Of a DNA stretch of 64,000 nt, positions 16,288 through 24,873 are shown one piece after another. The DNA is taken from assembly GCF_900099965.1 (NCBI RefSeq), contig NZ_FNDJ01000019.1, positions 62,001 through 126,000 of the forward strand, in the 5' to 3' direction. This DNA is from Nonomuraea jiangxiensis. GTDB taxonomy: Bacteria > Actinomycetota > Actinomycetes > Streptosporangiales > Streptosporangiaceae. Position 1 is the stretch's first letter; each line of letters opens with the position of its first letter. Under the pieces are notes generated by a model, which worked only from the letters and a program-made list of their open reading frames with translations, was not told the DNA's origin and made no database searches. The position numbers were made by a program, and so were the translations under genes.

Positions 16288-18408
16288 ATGGCGCGACCGC
16301 TTTATCCGCAGGCTCAGCGCGACGGCGCTACGGAGAACCTGTTCGGCTACCCGGTTTCCGACCCCTACCGCTGGCTCGAAGCCAGTGCCGACCCGCTGGT
16401 GCGGGCCTGGGCGGCGCAGCAGGACGAGCTGTTCTCCGCGCATCGCGGTGAATGGCCCGACACCGAGCGCTGGCGGTCCGTCATCGAGGAGCTCTCCACC
16501 TTCGGGGTTTCCGATCCGCCGCTGGTGCGCGGATCGCTCATGTTCATCGCCGAGCAGCTGCGTGAGGACGAGCAGCGCCGCCTGGTCGTGGTCGACGGCA
16601 TGGGCGACAGGCGCGTGCTGGTGGACCCGGTGGAGCTGGACCCCTCAGGACGGACGCGGCTCTACACCTGGTGGCCCTCGCGGGAGGGCGATCGGGTGGC
16701 GGTTCAGCTGGAGGTCGCCGAGCGGCCCGCCAGCGACATCGTGGTGCTGGACACCCGTACCGGCAAGGTGACGGACGGCCCGCTGCCGCGCGCCTGCAAC
16801 ACCTCGCTCGCCTGGCTGCCCGGCGGGGACGCCTTCTACTACGTCAGCCGGGTCCCGGACGAGGAGCTGGAGCCGGAGGACCAGCGGCTGCACCGGCGCG
16901 TGCTGCTGCACCGGATCGGTTTCCCGCCCGAGTCCGACCTCGTGGTGTTCGGCGGCGCCGATGCCCCCGACTGCTACTACGGCCTCACCGCCGGCGCCGA
17001 CGGCCGCCACCTCGCGATCACGGTGTCGGACGGGCCCGCCCCGCACAATGACGTGTGGATCGCCGAACTGACCGAACCGGCGGCCCCCCGTTTCGTGAAG
17101 ACGGTGGACGGACGCTCCACCCAGGCCCGCGTCCTGCCGCGGTTCCTGCCGGACGGCGACCTGCTGCTGGTCACCGACTACCAGGCCCCGTGCGGCCGAA
17201 TCTGCACGGCGTCGAGGCACGACACCGACCCGTCGGCCTGGCGCACGCTGGTGCCCGAGGACCCTCGGGCCCCGCTGGACGACTGCCTGGTCCTGGACGA
17301 TCCGGCGCTGCCGAAGCCGTTGCTGCTGGTGGCACGCGCCCGCCACGGCGTCTCCACGTTCACGGCGCACGACCTGGCCGACGGCCGGCCGCTCGGCACC
17401 GTGCCCCTGCCCGGCGTGGGCGTGGCGTCGTCCCTGCAGACCGAGGTCCCCCGGGGACGCCACCTGTGGTTCAGCTACTGCGACGCCGCCACACCGGCGA
17501 CCGTCTACCGCTACGACGCCGCCACGGGGGACGTGGCCCCGGAGGTCACGTGCGCGGCGATCAGGCCCGACTCCACCATCCGCAGCCGGACCATCCGGTA
17601 CCCGGCCGGGGACGGCACCGAGATCACCCTGTTCCTCTTCATGCCGTCCGAGGAGTTCGACGGCCCCCGCCCCGCGCTCCTGCACGGCTACGGCAGCTTC
17701 GGCATGGCGATGCGCCCGCTGTTCTCGCCGATGGCCGCCGCCTGGGTCAAGGCCGGCGGGATTCACGCCGTCGCCTGCGTACGTGGCGGGGGCGAGGAGG
17801 GCCAGGACTGGCACGATGCCGGGCGGGGACCGTACAAGCGGCGGGCGATCAGCGACTTCAACGACGCCGCGAGCTGGCTCGTCCGCACCGGCCTCACCAC
17901 TCCCGGCCAACTGGCCAGCTACGGGATGTCCGGCGGCGGGCTGCTGGTCACCGCCGCCGCCATGCAGCGCCCGGACCTGTACGCCGCCGTCATCGCCGAC
18001 GGCCCGCTGTGTGACATGGTGCGTTACGAGCGCTTCGGCCTGGGCGGCACCTGGACCGAGGAGTTCGGCACCTCCGCGGAGCCGGAGCAGCTCCAGTGGC
18101 TGCTCGCCTACTCCCCGTACCACCACGTCACCCCGGGGACCGACTACCCCGCCTTCCTGCTGGCCGGCGCGGTCACCGACCTGCTGACCGGCGAGGCCCA
18201 CGTCACCAAGATGTGCGCGGCCCTCCAGTACGCCACCAGCGGCGACCGTCCCGTCCTGCTGCGCCGCGAACCGGAGAGCGCTCACGCCGGATCGTGCGCG
18301 AGCAAGGAACGCGCCCTGGCCGCCGACATCCTCACCTTCGCCGGAAAATACACCGGACTTTCCCTCGGAACACCCTGCGAATCGGCGGCGGACCATCCCG
18401 GCGGGTGA
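16288..18408 (+). CDS. S9-family prolyl-oligopeptidase-like serine peptidase
   Basis: 706-aa enzyme with no signal peptide. The N-terminal S9A helix (GYPVSDPYRWLEASADPLVRAW) leads into a seven-bladed propeller (about residues 70-420) and a C-terminal hydrolase domain. Family motifs seen are HGYGSFG, the ACVRGGGEEGQDWHDAG loop, SDFNDAASWL and the elbow YGMSGGG, with Ser at about residue 549. Authentic POPs have GGSNGG at the elbow. The Asp is probably in GAVTDLLTG and the His in ESAHAG, so the triad may be present but with altered flanks. GGGAGGGA precedes the ATG. It would cleave short peptides, perhaps after proline. Confidence 0.88.
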   Translation: MARPLYPQAQRDGATENLFGYPVSDPYRWLEASADPLVRAWAAQQDELFSAHRGEWPDTERWRSVIEELSTFGVSDPPLVRGSLMFIAEQLREDEQRRLVVVDGMGDRRVLVDPVELDPSGRTRLYTWWPSREGDRVAVQLEVAERPASDIVVLDTRTGKVTDGPLPRACNTSLAWLPGGDAFYYVSRVPDEELEPEDQRLHRRVLLHRIGFPPESDLVVFGGADAPDCYYGLTAGADGRHLAITVSDGPAPHNDVWIAELTEPAAPRFVKTVDGRSTQARVLPRFLPDGDLLLVTDYQAPCGRICTASRHDTDPSAWRTLVPEDPRAPLDDCLVLDDPALPKPLLLVARARHGVSTFTAHDLADGRPLGTVPLPGVGVASSLQTEVPRGRHLWFSYCDAATPATVYRYDAATGDVAPEVTCAAIRPDSTIRSRTIRYPAGDGTEITLFLFMPSEEFDGPRPALLHGYGSFGMAMRPLFSPMAAAWVKAGGIHAVACVRGGGEEGQDWHDAGRGPYKRRAISDFNDAASWLVRTGLTTPGQLASYGMSGGGLLVTAAAMQRPDLYAAVIADGPLCDMVRYERFGLGGTWTEEFGTSAEPEQLQWLLAYSPYHHVTPGTDYPAFLLAGAVTDLLTGEAHVTKMCAALQYATSGDRPVLLRREPESAHAGSCASKERALAADILTFAGKYTGLSLGTPCESAADHPGG

Positions 18409-18566
18409 CAAATTATGTTTTGCCGCCGACTGGGACCGTGCTTTTCGTACCGCGATTAGCCTGAATGGTGTCCAGCGCCGCATCGGCGTAATCCCGAGTT
18501 TCGGAACCGACGCCCGCCGTCCCCGTGGAATCGGGGATTCGGTCCTACCTCAGGGAGTGATCTCTG

Positions 18567-18800
18567 ATGCTCAGACGTCTGCTCATCTCCGCCGCGCTGG
18601 CGGCGTCCACGCTCCTCGTCACCGGCGCCGCCCAGGCCGCCGGCCCCGGCGCCTGCGCGTCGGCCCAGCGCCTCGCCCACGGCACCACCGTGACCAAGCA
18701 GCAGTGCATGTGGCGGGGTGACTGCTACTACTGCTACAGCTACCGGACCGGGAGATGGGACGTCCAGCACTGCGACGGCGGCGGCGACCTCGAATCCTGA
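18567..18800 (+). CDS. Small secreted Cys-rich protein
   Basis: 77-aa protein with a clear Sec signal peptide (MLRRLLISAALAASTLLVTGAAQA, cleaved near residue 24). The mature part of about 53 residues holds five Cys and many aromatic residues (MWRGDCYYCYSYRTGRW), ending in a Gly/Asp-rich tail. An AGGGAG ribosome site lies about 9 bases before the ATG, and a 15-bp hairpin terminator follows 20 bases after the stop, marking a monocistronic gene. No family is recognised. The odd Cys number allows dimerisation. It could be a surface or toxin-like peptide, but no function is claimed. Confidence 0.75.
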   Translation: MLRRLLISAALAASTLLVTGAAQAAGPGACASAQRLAHGTTVTKQQCMWRGDCYYCYSYRTGRWDVQHCDGGGDLES

Positions 18801-18820
18801 CCCCGCCGGCAACGGACGAC

Positions 18821-18857
18821 GGCGGCCCCGCGGGAACGTTCATCCCGCGGGGCCGCC
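18821..18857 (+). terminator. Strong hairpin terminator after the Cys-rich secreted protein
   Basis: GGCGGCCCCGCGGGA (18821-18835) and its exact complement (18843-18857) form a perfect 15-bp stem with a 7-base loop. It separates the secreted peptide gene from the coiled-coil/kinase pair. There is no T-tract. Confidence 0.75.
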
Positions 18858-18967
18858 TCCGCCCGCCGAAATGGCGGCTCACCCGCCGGCGATAACAAAG
18901 AGTCACTCGCGTGCCGATGTGATCGGGCGGTTGATCGCCCGGAGAATTGCGCGGGGGGGAGGCTTGC

Positions 18968-20674
18968 ATGTCCGAAGGCGAATTAAGCGGCCCCACGTGG
19001 CTGACGAGAGTGGAACTGAGCAGTGAGCTCGCGGTGGTGAAGCGTGATCTCTCCAAAGAGCTGACGCACACGTACCAGGAGGTGTCCCAGCAGATCACCG
19101 ACCTCAAGGACGACGTGTCCAGGCTGGGTGCCGAGTTCAGGGCCGGGGCACGGCTGACCGATCTGAGATACGAGCGCGACCGGCTGGAGTCCAGGATGAG
19201 GCGGACCTTCGGCCCGCGCCAGACCGTACGCCGGATCGCGGTCGGCCTGGTGGGCGAGCTGACCGCCGCCTCGATACGCGCCCAGGTGATCGACGAGGAC
19301 ACGTTGCACCGCTTCGCCAGTGAGCAGGCGATCGTCAATACGGACTACTGGCTTGCCAGCGCCCTCCGAGCGGTGGCCGCCGAATACACCGGCGCCGACC
19401 GCCTGCGGGACCGCGCGCTGAGCCTGGCCCAGGCGTACGCGGAAATGCAGGGTCAGGATCCCGCGAAGACCGACCTGTTCATGGCTCTCGTCTGTTCGCA
19501 ACTGGCCGGCAGCGGGAGCGACAAGGCCGCCGACTACTGGAGCAGGGCGGCCACGCACATGAACCTGTATCTCGACAAGGTCGATTCGTTCGCGCTGGAC
19601 AGGGGGTTCTTCAGCGTTCTCGACGCGCTGGCGGAACAGGAGCTCGGTGACGAGGCGCGCTCGTACGCCAGTGAGGCGCTGGCGCGCTGGGTTCGCGATC
19701 GGGAGCCGACCTCCGCCATCAACCAGCAGCAGTTGCACATCTCCCGCGACTACTTGTTACGGCACGCGCTCCCTTTCCCGGGATCGGACTACGCCACCCT
19801 GCAGGAGATGTCGCACGAGCACTGGGACAACGTGCGCGAGGGCTGGCGGTGTGCCAGCGCCTGCCAGGGGGCCGCCATGTACCTGTCGGAGCGCTTCCGC
19901 CGGCCGCTGGAGGCCAGGCCGAACGGCAGGTCACACGCGCGGCGGGCCCTGCGTACGCTCATCGAGACCCTCGAACCCGACGAGCTGGAGCTACAGCGCG
20001 AGATCTACGCCCTGGAACAGGCCATCAGCCGGAAGGACGGGAAGGTCACCGGAAGCGAGGACCCCTACGCCGAGACGGTCGATTTCGCGACGCTGCTCAC
20101 GCTGGCGGCGTTCAATCCGGCGGAGTCGGGGATCGGCCCGCAGGCCCAGCAGTTCGCGCTGGCGTGCGCCCGCAACTGGATCCTCATGGCGGGCCGTGAG
20201 GTGACCGCCGAGGCGTTGCGCATCCGTCCCATCCAGCATCCGCTCCGCCTGGGCAACTGGAACAACACCCTGGAGATCGAGAATCCCCGGTCAGGCGGGC
20301 GGGAGCTGGTCGCCCAGGATCGCTGCGAGCACGTGGCGCGCATGAACCCGGTCCAGCGGCGCTATCGCCTGGGACTTGCCGCGATCACCGCCTTCGTCGC
20401 GGTCCTGGCCCTGGTCCTGGTCGGCGACGTACGTCTCGTGCTCGGCGTCCTCGCCCTGGGAGCCGTCCTGGCGGTCATCGAGCACTTCAACGCCAAGAAC
20501 CTCATGATCGTCCGCGAGCAGCGGGTCACCGCCGCGCAGGAGATCGCCAGGAAACAGATCGACGACTGCGACCGGCAGGGCAGGTCGCTGCTGCGGAAAT
20601 GGACCTTGACCGCGAACGCCGGCATCGAGGCCCTGGACAAGGCCCTCACGGACCTGTCGATGGAACGGAGGTGA
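18968..20674 (+). CDS. Coiled-coil / membrane protein of unknown function, partner of the following kinase
   Basis: 568-aa protein without a recognised domain. Residues about 10-60 (ELAVVKRDLSKELTHTYQEVSQQITDLKDDV) form a coiled coil. A long helical middle (about 80-440) resembles TPR/alpha-solenoid packing. Two adjacent membrane helices lie at about 466-503, followed by a charged amphipathic C-terminus. There is no signal peptide, so most of the protein should be cytoplasmic with a hairpin anchor near the end. The ATG at 18968 has a GGGGGAGG site 6 bases before it. The stop overlaps the kinase's ribosome site (GGAGGTGA), so the two are translated together. It may be a substrate, scaffold or sensor for the kinase. 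Confidence 0.78.
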   Translation: MSEGELSGPTWLTRVELSSELAVVKRDLSKELTHTYQEVSQQITDLKDDVSRLGAEFRAGARLTDLRYERDRLESRMRRTFGPRQTVRRIAVGLVGELTAASIRAQVIDEDTLHRFASEQAIVNTDYWLASALRAVAAEYTGADRLRDRALSLAQAYAEMQGQDPAKTDLFMALVCSQLAGSGSDKAADYWSRAATHMNLYLDKVDSFALDRGFFSVLDALAEQELGDEARSYASEALARWVRDREPTSAINQQQLHISRDYLLRHALPFPGSDYATLQEMSHEHWDNVREGWRCASACQGAAMYLSERFRRPLEARPNGRSHARRALRTLIETLEPDELELQREIYALEQAISRKDGKVTGSEDPYAETVDFATLLTLAAFNPAESGIGPQAQQFALACARNWILMAGREVTAEALRIRPIQHPLRLGNWNNTLEIENPRSGGRELVAQDRCEHVARMNPVQRRYRLGLAAITAFVAVLALVLVGDVRLVLGVLALGAVLAVIEHFNAKNLMIVREQRVTAAQEIARKQIDDCDRQGRSLLRKWTLTANAGIEALDKALTDLSMERR

Positions 20675-20679
20675 GGCAG

Positions 20680-21741
20680 GTGCCCTCGACGGCATGGGTG
20701 CTCGACAACCGGTACGAGCTGATACGCCCCGTGACCGGAGGCGGCCAGGCGGCGCTGTGGGAGGGCCGGGACCGCAGAACGAACCAGCGCGTGGCCGCGA
20801 AGATGTTCTACCCGGAGCAGGATCGGTACGTCGAGCGCGAACGCGAGCTGTTCTCCGCCCTGCGCGATCACCACCCGAACGTCGTCAGCCTGCTCGGCAC
20901 GGGGACCCACAACGGCGGCGTCTATCACGTCATGAGCTGGATCGAAGGCGCCAGCCTGGCGCAGGTGCTGGAGCGGAACGCCAAGCCGTACCTCGTCCAG
21001 GCGCTCGGCTGGGCCCAGCAGATCGCCTCGGCGCTGGCCTGGATCCATCGTCACGACATCATCCATCGCGATGTCAAACCCGGCAATCTGATGATCACCA
21101 CCACGCAGCCCCAGCGGGTGGTGCTGATCGACTTCAGCATCTCCCGTTTCACGCACGGGACCGTGACGCTGGGTCCGCCGGGGACGCCCAATTACGCGGC
21201 GCCGGAGATCTGGACCAGCCGGCGTGGCGACCACCGCATCGATCTCTATTCGCTCGGCTGCGTCCTCTACGAGATGCTCACCGGTGACCCGCCGTTCCGT
21301 GGCTCGGAGGAGACGGCCCGGCACCACCATCTCCGGGTGATCCCCCCGGCCCCGCGGAAATGCGTCTCCAGCATTCCGCAGCGTCTGGACGATCTCACGA
21401 TGAACCTGCTGGCCAAGCACCCCGCGGACCGCCCGGCGAACGCGGACGTCGTGGTCACCGAGCTCACCTCGATCATCGAGGAGATCGCGCGCAGGGTGGA
21501 CGTTCCCGACGCCCAGCAGCTGACCGAGGATCTGGGCGCCGACGCCCCCGGATCGCTGGAGGACAGGCTGCGCCGGGCGGAGCTGATCGCCGCGACCGGG
21601 GACGTGCCGGGAGGCGCCCGGGAGTGCGAGAGCGTCATCAAGGAGTGCGTCCGGCAGTTGGGCCCGGCCCATGAGCTGACGATGAAGGCCCGCGCGACCA
21701 GGTTCACCATCATCGCCCGCTACTCCGGCCAGGACCGCTGA
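20680..21741 (+). CDS. Serine/threonine protein kinase with DFS in place of DFG
   Basis: 353-aa cytoplasmic Hanks-type kinase. A Gly-rich loop (VTGGGQAALWEG), the ATP lysine in VAAK (about residue 41), HRDVKPGN with catalytic Asp131, and APEIW are all present. The metal-binding motif reads IDFSIS, so the DFG glycine is Ser153. The C-terminal 90 residues are helical and TPR-like but end abruptly at RYSGQDR. There is no membrane segment or PASTA repeat. The start was set at the GTG at 20680 because GGAGGTGA lies 7 bases upstream; a GTG at 20671 is the alternative. The last 22 bases overlap the convergent WYL gene. Confidence 0.88.
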   Translation: MPSTAWVLDNRYELIRPVTGGGQAALWEGRDRRTNQRVAAKMFYPEQDRYVERERELFSALRDHHPNVVSLLGTGTHNGGVYHVMSWIEGASLAQVLERNAKPYLVQALGWAQQIASALAWIHRHDIIHRDVKPGNLMITTTQPQRVVLIDFSISRFTHGTVTLGPPGTPNYAAPEIWTSRRGDHRIDLYSLGCVLYEMLTGDPPFRGSEETARHHHLRVIPPAPRKCVSSIPQRLDDLTMNLLAKHPADRPANADVVVTELTSIIEEIARRVDVPDAQQLTEDLGADAPGSLEDRLRRAELIAATGDVPGGARECESVIKECVRQLGPAHELTMKARATRFTIIARYSGQDR

Positions 21742-22760
21742 CCGAATCCCCGGCTGCCTCCCGTCCCCGAGGCGTCGCCGGCGGTGGAGTGACCGGGCGA
21801 CCCGCCGGCTCCGGCCATCGCCACGAGGCGGCGGGCGACCCGGGCCGCGGCCTCGCGCAGCTCCGCGGGCTCCAGCACCTCCACCTCGAAGCGCAGCCGG
21901 GCCACGTGCACGGCGAGCCACTCCAGGTCCTGCCCGCCGGCGATCAGCACGCACCAACCGTCGCGGTCGTCCTCGACGCGCCCCACCTGGGGCGGCACCA
22001 GCTCCCGCACCTGGTCGGGCCGGGCGCGCACGCGCACGCGGGCGAGATACCGGTAAGGCGCCGCGGTCACGGACCGCTGCACGTAGGCGACCGGGTCCGG
22101 ATGCTCCCTCGCCCGGAACCGCCAGGTCGTCGCCGCCACCTCGCGCATCCGGTCCAGCCGGAACGTACGCCAGTCGTCGCGGTCGACGTCCCAGGCCATC
22201 AGATACCAGCGGCGGTTGGTGGCGACCATCCGCACCGGCTCGACCGTGCGCTCGCGCTCCGCGTCGTCGCGGCCGGCGTATCGGAAGCGCACCCTCACGG
22301 AGTCGCGGCAGGCCCGCGCGAGCGTCACCAGCACCTCCGCGTCGACCTCGGCCCCGGGGCCGAGCAGGGTGTCGGTGGCGCCGTGCACCGCCCGCACCTC
22401 GGCACGCAGCCGGGGCGGCATCACCTGGTCGAGCTTGGTGAGCGCCCGCAGGGCCGCCTCGCCCGCCCCGGCGACCGTGCCGCCCGACGCCAGCCGCAGG
22501 GACACCGCCGTCGCGATCGCCTCCTCGTCGTCGAGGAGCAGCGGCGGCAGCCGGGTGCCGGCGCCGAGCCGGTAGCCGCCGCCGACGCCCGCCGTCGCGT
22601 GCACGGGGTAGCCGAGCGCGCGCAGCCGCTCCACGTCGCGGCGCACCGAGCGGTCGGTGACGCGCAGCTCGGCGGCCAGCTCGGCGGCGGTCCAGGACGG
22701 CCGGCGCTGCAAAAGCGCCAGCAGCCGCAGCACCCGCTCGGTCGTCGCTTCGACGGTCAC
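21720..22760 (-). CDS. WYL-domain transcriptional regulator (HTH_11-WYL-WCX)
   Basis: 346-aa regulator. An N-terminal winged helix (TERVLRLLALLQRRPSWTAAELAAELRVTDRSVRRDVERL) is followed by a WYL domain containing NRRWYLMAWDVDRDDWRTFRLDR and a WCX C-terminal domain ending in LEVLEPAEL-type strands. WYL domains bind nucleic-acid or nucleotide ligands, and these YafY-like proteins often control the gene divergent from them. Here that is a DinB-like enzyme 61 bp away, a common actinobacterial pairing. The last 25 residues are low-complexity Gly/Ser and overlap the kinase gene's 3' end, so the true C-terminus may have been extended by stop loss. Confidence 0.92.
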   Translation of the reverse strand: MTVEATTERVLRLLALLQRRPSWTAAELAAELRVTDRSVRRDVERLRALGYPVHATAGVGGGYRLGAGTRLPPLLLDDEEAIATAVSLRLASGGTVAGAGEAALRALTKLDQVMPPRLRAEVRAVHGATDTLLGPGAEVDAEVLVTLARACRDSVRVRFRYAGRDDAERERTVEPVRMVATNRRWYLMAWDVDRDDWRTFRLDRMREVAATTWRFRAREHPDPVAYVQRSVTAAPYRYLARVRVRARPDQVRELVPPQVGRVEDDRDGWCVLIAGGQDLEWLAVHVARLRFEVEVLEPAELREAAARVARRLVAMAGAGGSPGHSTAGDASGTGGSRGFGQRSWPE

Positions 22761-22821
22761 GCGCTCATCGTTCCACAGATCACGGACCGATCCTGTCCGC
22801 TATTCGCGGAAGGCTGGCGCC

Positions 22822-23406
22822 ATGACAGACCAGACCTGGAACCCCCTGCTCCGAAAGCAGATCGACGAGCACTGGACCATGCAGCTACGTGACCGCCTCG
22901 ACGGGCTCACCGACGACGAATACTTCTGGGAGCCGGCGCCGGAAAGCTGGAACGTACGGAAACGAGGCACCGGCACCGCACCGGCGCAGGCCGGAACCGG
23001 CGCGATGACCATCGATTTCGCGATCCCGACACCCGAGCCGGCGCCGTTCACGACGATCGCCTGGCGGCTCGGGCACGTGATCGTCGGCGTGCTCGCGATG
23101 CGCAACGCCGCCCACTTCGGCCGCCCGCCCACCGACTACCGGTCGTTCGAGTACGCCACGACCGCGAGCGCGGCGCTGGCCCAGCTCGACACCGAGTACG
23201 CCGCGTGGCTGGCCGGGGTCGAGTCCCTCGGTGAGACCGGCCTCGCCCGGCCGTGCGGGGAGGCCGAGGGACCCTACGCCGACTACCCCATGGCGGCGCT
23301 GGTGCTGCACATCAACCGCGAGCTGATCCACCACCTGAGCGAGGTGTGCCTGCTGCGCGACCTCTACCTGCACACCGCCCGGCTGGCCCGGCGGGAGGCG
23401 AGCTGA
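22822..23406 (+). CDS. DinB-family putative metal-dependent enzyme
   Basis: 194-aa four-helix-bundle protein of the DinB/YfiT superfamily (MDMPI-like). Candidate metal-binding histidines are His in WTMQ-adjacent helix 1 (DEHW), His in AWRLGHVIVG and His in INRELIHHLSEV. Superfamily members use thiols such as mycothiol or bacillithiol as cofactors in transfer reactions, which fits an actinomycete. The start at 22822 (MTDQTWNPLL) was chosen because the upstream frame lies in the divergent promoter. It is probably controlled by the WYL regulator and leads the VOC gene with a one-base gap. Confidence 0.88.
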   Translation: MTDQTWNPLLRKQIDEHWTMQLRDRLDGLTDDEYFWEPAPESWNVRKRGTGTAPAQAGTGAMTIDFAIPTPEPAPFTTIAWRLGHVIVGVLAMRNAAHFGRPPTDYRSFEYATTASAALAQLDTEYAAWLAGVESLGETGLARPCGEAEGPYADYPMAALVLHINRELIHHLSEVCLLRDLYLHTARLARREAS

Positions 23407-23407
23407 G

Positions 23408-23845
23408 ATGGCGCGTGACATCCAGGTCACCTTCGACTGCGCCGACCCGGCCCGGTTGGCCGGGTTCTGGGCCGAGGCCCTCGACTACCGGTTGCAGGAT
23501 CCGCCCGACGGCTTCGAGTCGTGGGGGCAGGCCCTGGAGGCGATGGGCGTGCCGCGCGAGCGGCACAACGACGCCGCGGCGGTGGTCGATCCCAAGGGCG
23601 CCGGGCCGCGGCTGTTCTTCCAGCGGGTGCCGGAGGGCAAGCAGGCCAAGAACCGGGTGCACCTCGACGTGCGGGCCGCTCCCGGGCTGATGGGCGAGGC
23701 CCGGATGGCGGCCCTGGAGGCGGAGGCCGAGCGCCTCGTCGCCCGCGGCGCCACCCGGCTCCACCGCCACGAGCCCGCTCTCCCGCTCGACGCCGGTCAC
23801 ATCGTGATGGCCGACCCCGAGGGCAACGAGTTCTGCCTGGACTGA
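23408..23845 (+). CDS. VOC-family protein (glyoxalase/bleomycin-resistance fold)
   Basis: 145-aa protein with two beta-alpha-beta-beta-beta modules: QVTFDCADPARLAGFWAEALDY opens the first and HIVMADPEGNEFCLD closes the second, with the terminal Glu region typical of metal-binding VOC proteins. GGGAGG precedes the ATG, and the gene follows the DinB stop (TGAGATG), so they form an operon. VOC enzymes range from lyases to dioxygenases and drug-binding proteins. Nothing here fixes the reaction. Thiol-dependent detoxification together with DinB is a reasonable inference. Confidence 0.88.
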   Translation: MARDIQVTFDCADPARLAGFWAEALDYRLQDPPDGFESWGQALEAMGVPRERHNDAAAVVDPKGAGPRLFFQRVPEGKQAKNRVHLDVRAAPGLMGEARMAALEAEAERLVARGATRLHRHEPALPLDAGHIVMADPEGNEFCLD

Positions 23846-23990
23846 CCACCGGCTCGCGCGGGCGAGATCGGGACGCCGGCGTGCCGCCTGAGGCCGTGGG
23901 GCTGGAGCGGCGGGCCGGCCTCCGGGTCCCCTGCCGCCGGTCGGTCCGGCTGTGCCGCCTGGTCGCCGAATGAAGGAAAGGACGAGGCGG

Positions 23991-24788
23991 TCATCCAGGC
24001 TGGCAGCCGGGACACCAGAACAGATTGCGTGCGGCCAGCACGGCGGTCCGGATCTCGGTACCGCAGACGTGGCACGGCAGCCCGGCGCGCCGGTAGACGT
24101 AGACCTCGCCGCCGTGGTCGTCGACGCGCGGCGGCCGGCCCATGGCCTCGGGAGTGTGCTCGGGCCTGACGGTGTCGATGCGGTTGGCACGCACGCCGTC
24201 GGCCATCAGGCCGACCAGGTCGGCCCAGATCGCCTCCCACTCGGCCTGCGAGACGCTTTGTCCTGATTTTTCGGGACTTATTCCGTGCCGGAACAGCACC
24301 TCGGCCCGGTACACGTTCCCCAACCCCGCGATCACCTTCTGGTCCATGAGCAGCGCGGCGATCGGCTGGCGGCTGCGCCGGATCCGCTGGAAGGCGAGGC
24401 CGGGGTCGGCGTCGGCGCGCAGCGGGTCGGGGCCCAGCCGGGCCAGGATGGACTCGGGGTCCTCGATCAGCTCGCAGGCCGCCGGACCCCGCAGGTCGGC
24501 GATCCGCGCGCGGTGGCTGATCCGCAACCGCACCGTCTCGTCGTTCGGCGTCCTGGCGAAGTCGAGCCTGCCGAACAGCCCCAGGTGCACGTGCACCGTC
24601 CGCGTCCCGGGCCCGAAACGCAGGAACAGATGCTTGCCGTACGCGTCGGCGGCGGCGAGCACCGACCGGTCGAGCAGCGCGGCGCCGTCGCTGAACTTGC
24701 CCTGCGGGCTGCTGACCCGCACTCCCCGGCCCGCGAACCGCTCCCGAAACTCGGCCGCCAGCCGGTGGATCGTGTGCCCTTCAGGCAA
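23991..24788 (-). CDS. nei: Fpg/Nei-family DNA glycosylase/AP lyase (endonuclease VIII-like)
   Basis: 265-aa base-excision-repair enzyme. In this family the residue after the initiator Met must be Pro, the catalytic N-terminal amine, followed by Glu. The reading frame gives LPEGHTIHRLA, so the real start must be the TTG at 24788, not the ATG at 24800 that would add four residues and block catalysis. GGGAG lies just upstream of the TTG. Further features are the conserved Lys in GKHLFLRF, the H2TH region (QKVIAGLGNVYRAEVLF), and a C-terminal zinc finger CHVCG...CPGC. The TIHRLA start is typical of Nei-type enzymes that remove oxidised pyrimidines. Confidence 0.93.
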   Translation of the reverse strand: MPEGHTIHRLAAEFRERFAGRGVRVSSPQGKFSDGAALLDRSVLAAADAYGKHLFLRFGPGTRTVHVHLGLFGRLDFARTPNDETVRLRISHRARIADLRGPAACELIEDPESILARLGPDPLRADADPGLAFQRIRRSRQPIAALLMDQKVIAGLGNVYRAEVLFRHGISPEKSGQSVSQAEWEAIWADLVGLMADGVRANRIDTVRPEHTPEAMGRPPRVDDHGGEVYVYRRAGLPCHVCGTEIRTAVLAARNLFWCPGCQPG

Positions 24789-24873
24789 GGCCTCTCCCAA
24801 CGCCGCTTTCCTCTCCCACCGGTTATACCGGCCGCGGGGAGCGGCGGGGGCGGCGAGCGATCACCCCGGCCGG

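Noticed and set aside
16128..18408. Ribosomal natural-product cluster (31-residue precursor plus prolyl oligopeptidase, as in class III lanthipeptides)
   Set aside because: No LanKC-type or other modifying enzyme, exporter or immunity gene is present, and the ORF lacks the Ser/Cys core expected; kept only as a mini-ORF finding.
16645..18483. Long minus-strand frame of 612 codons opposite the S9 peptidase
   Set aside because: The plus strand carries full S9 family motifs and a good ribosome site; the antisense text has no protein-like pattern.
20362..21957. Minus-strand frame opposite the kinase and membrane protein genes
   Set aside because: It opposes two genes with convincing motifs and its translation is compositionally random with repeated Gly/Asp/Val tracts.
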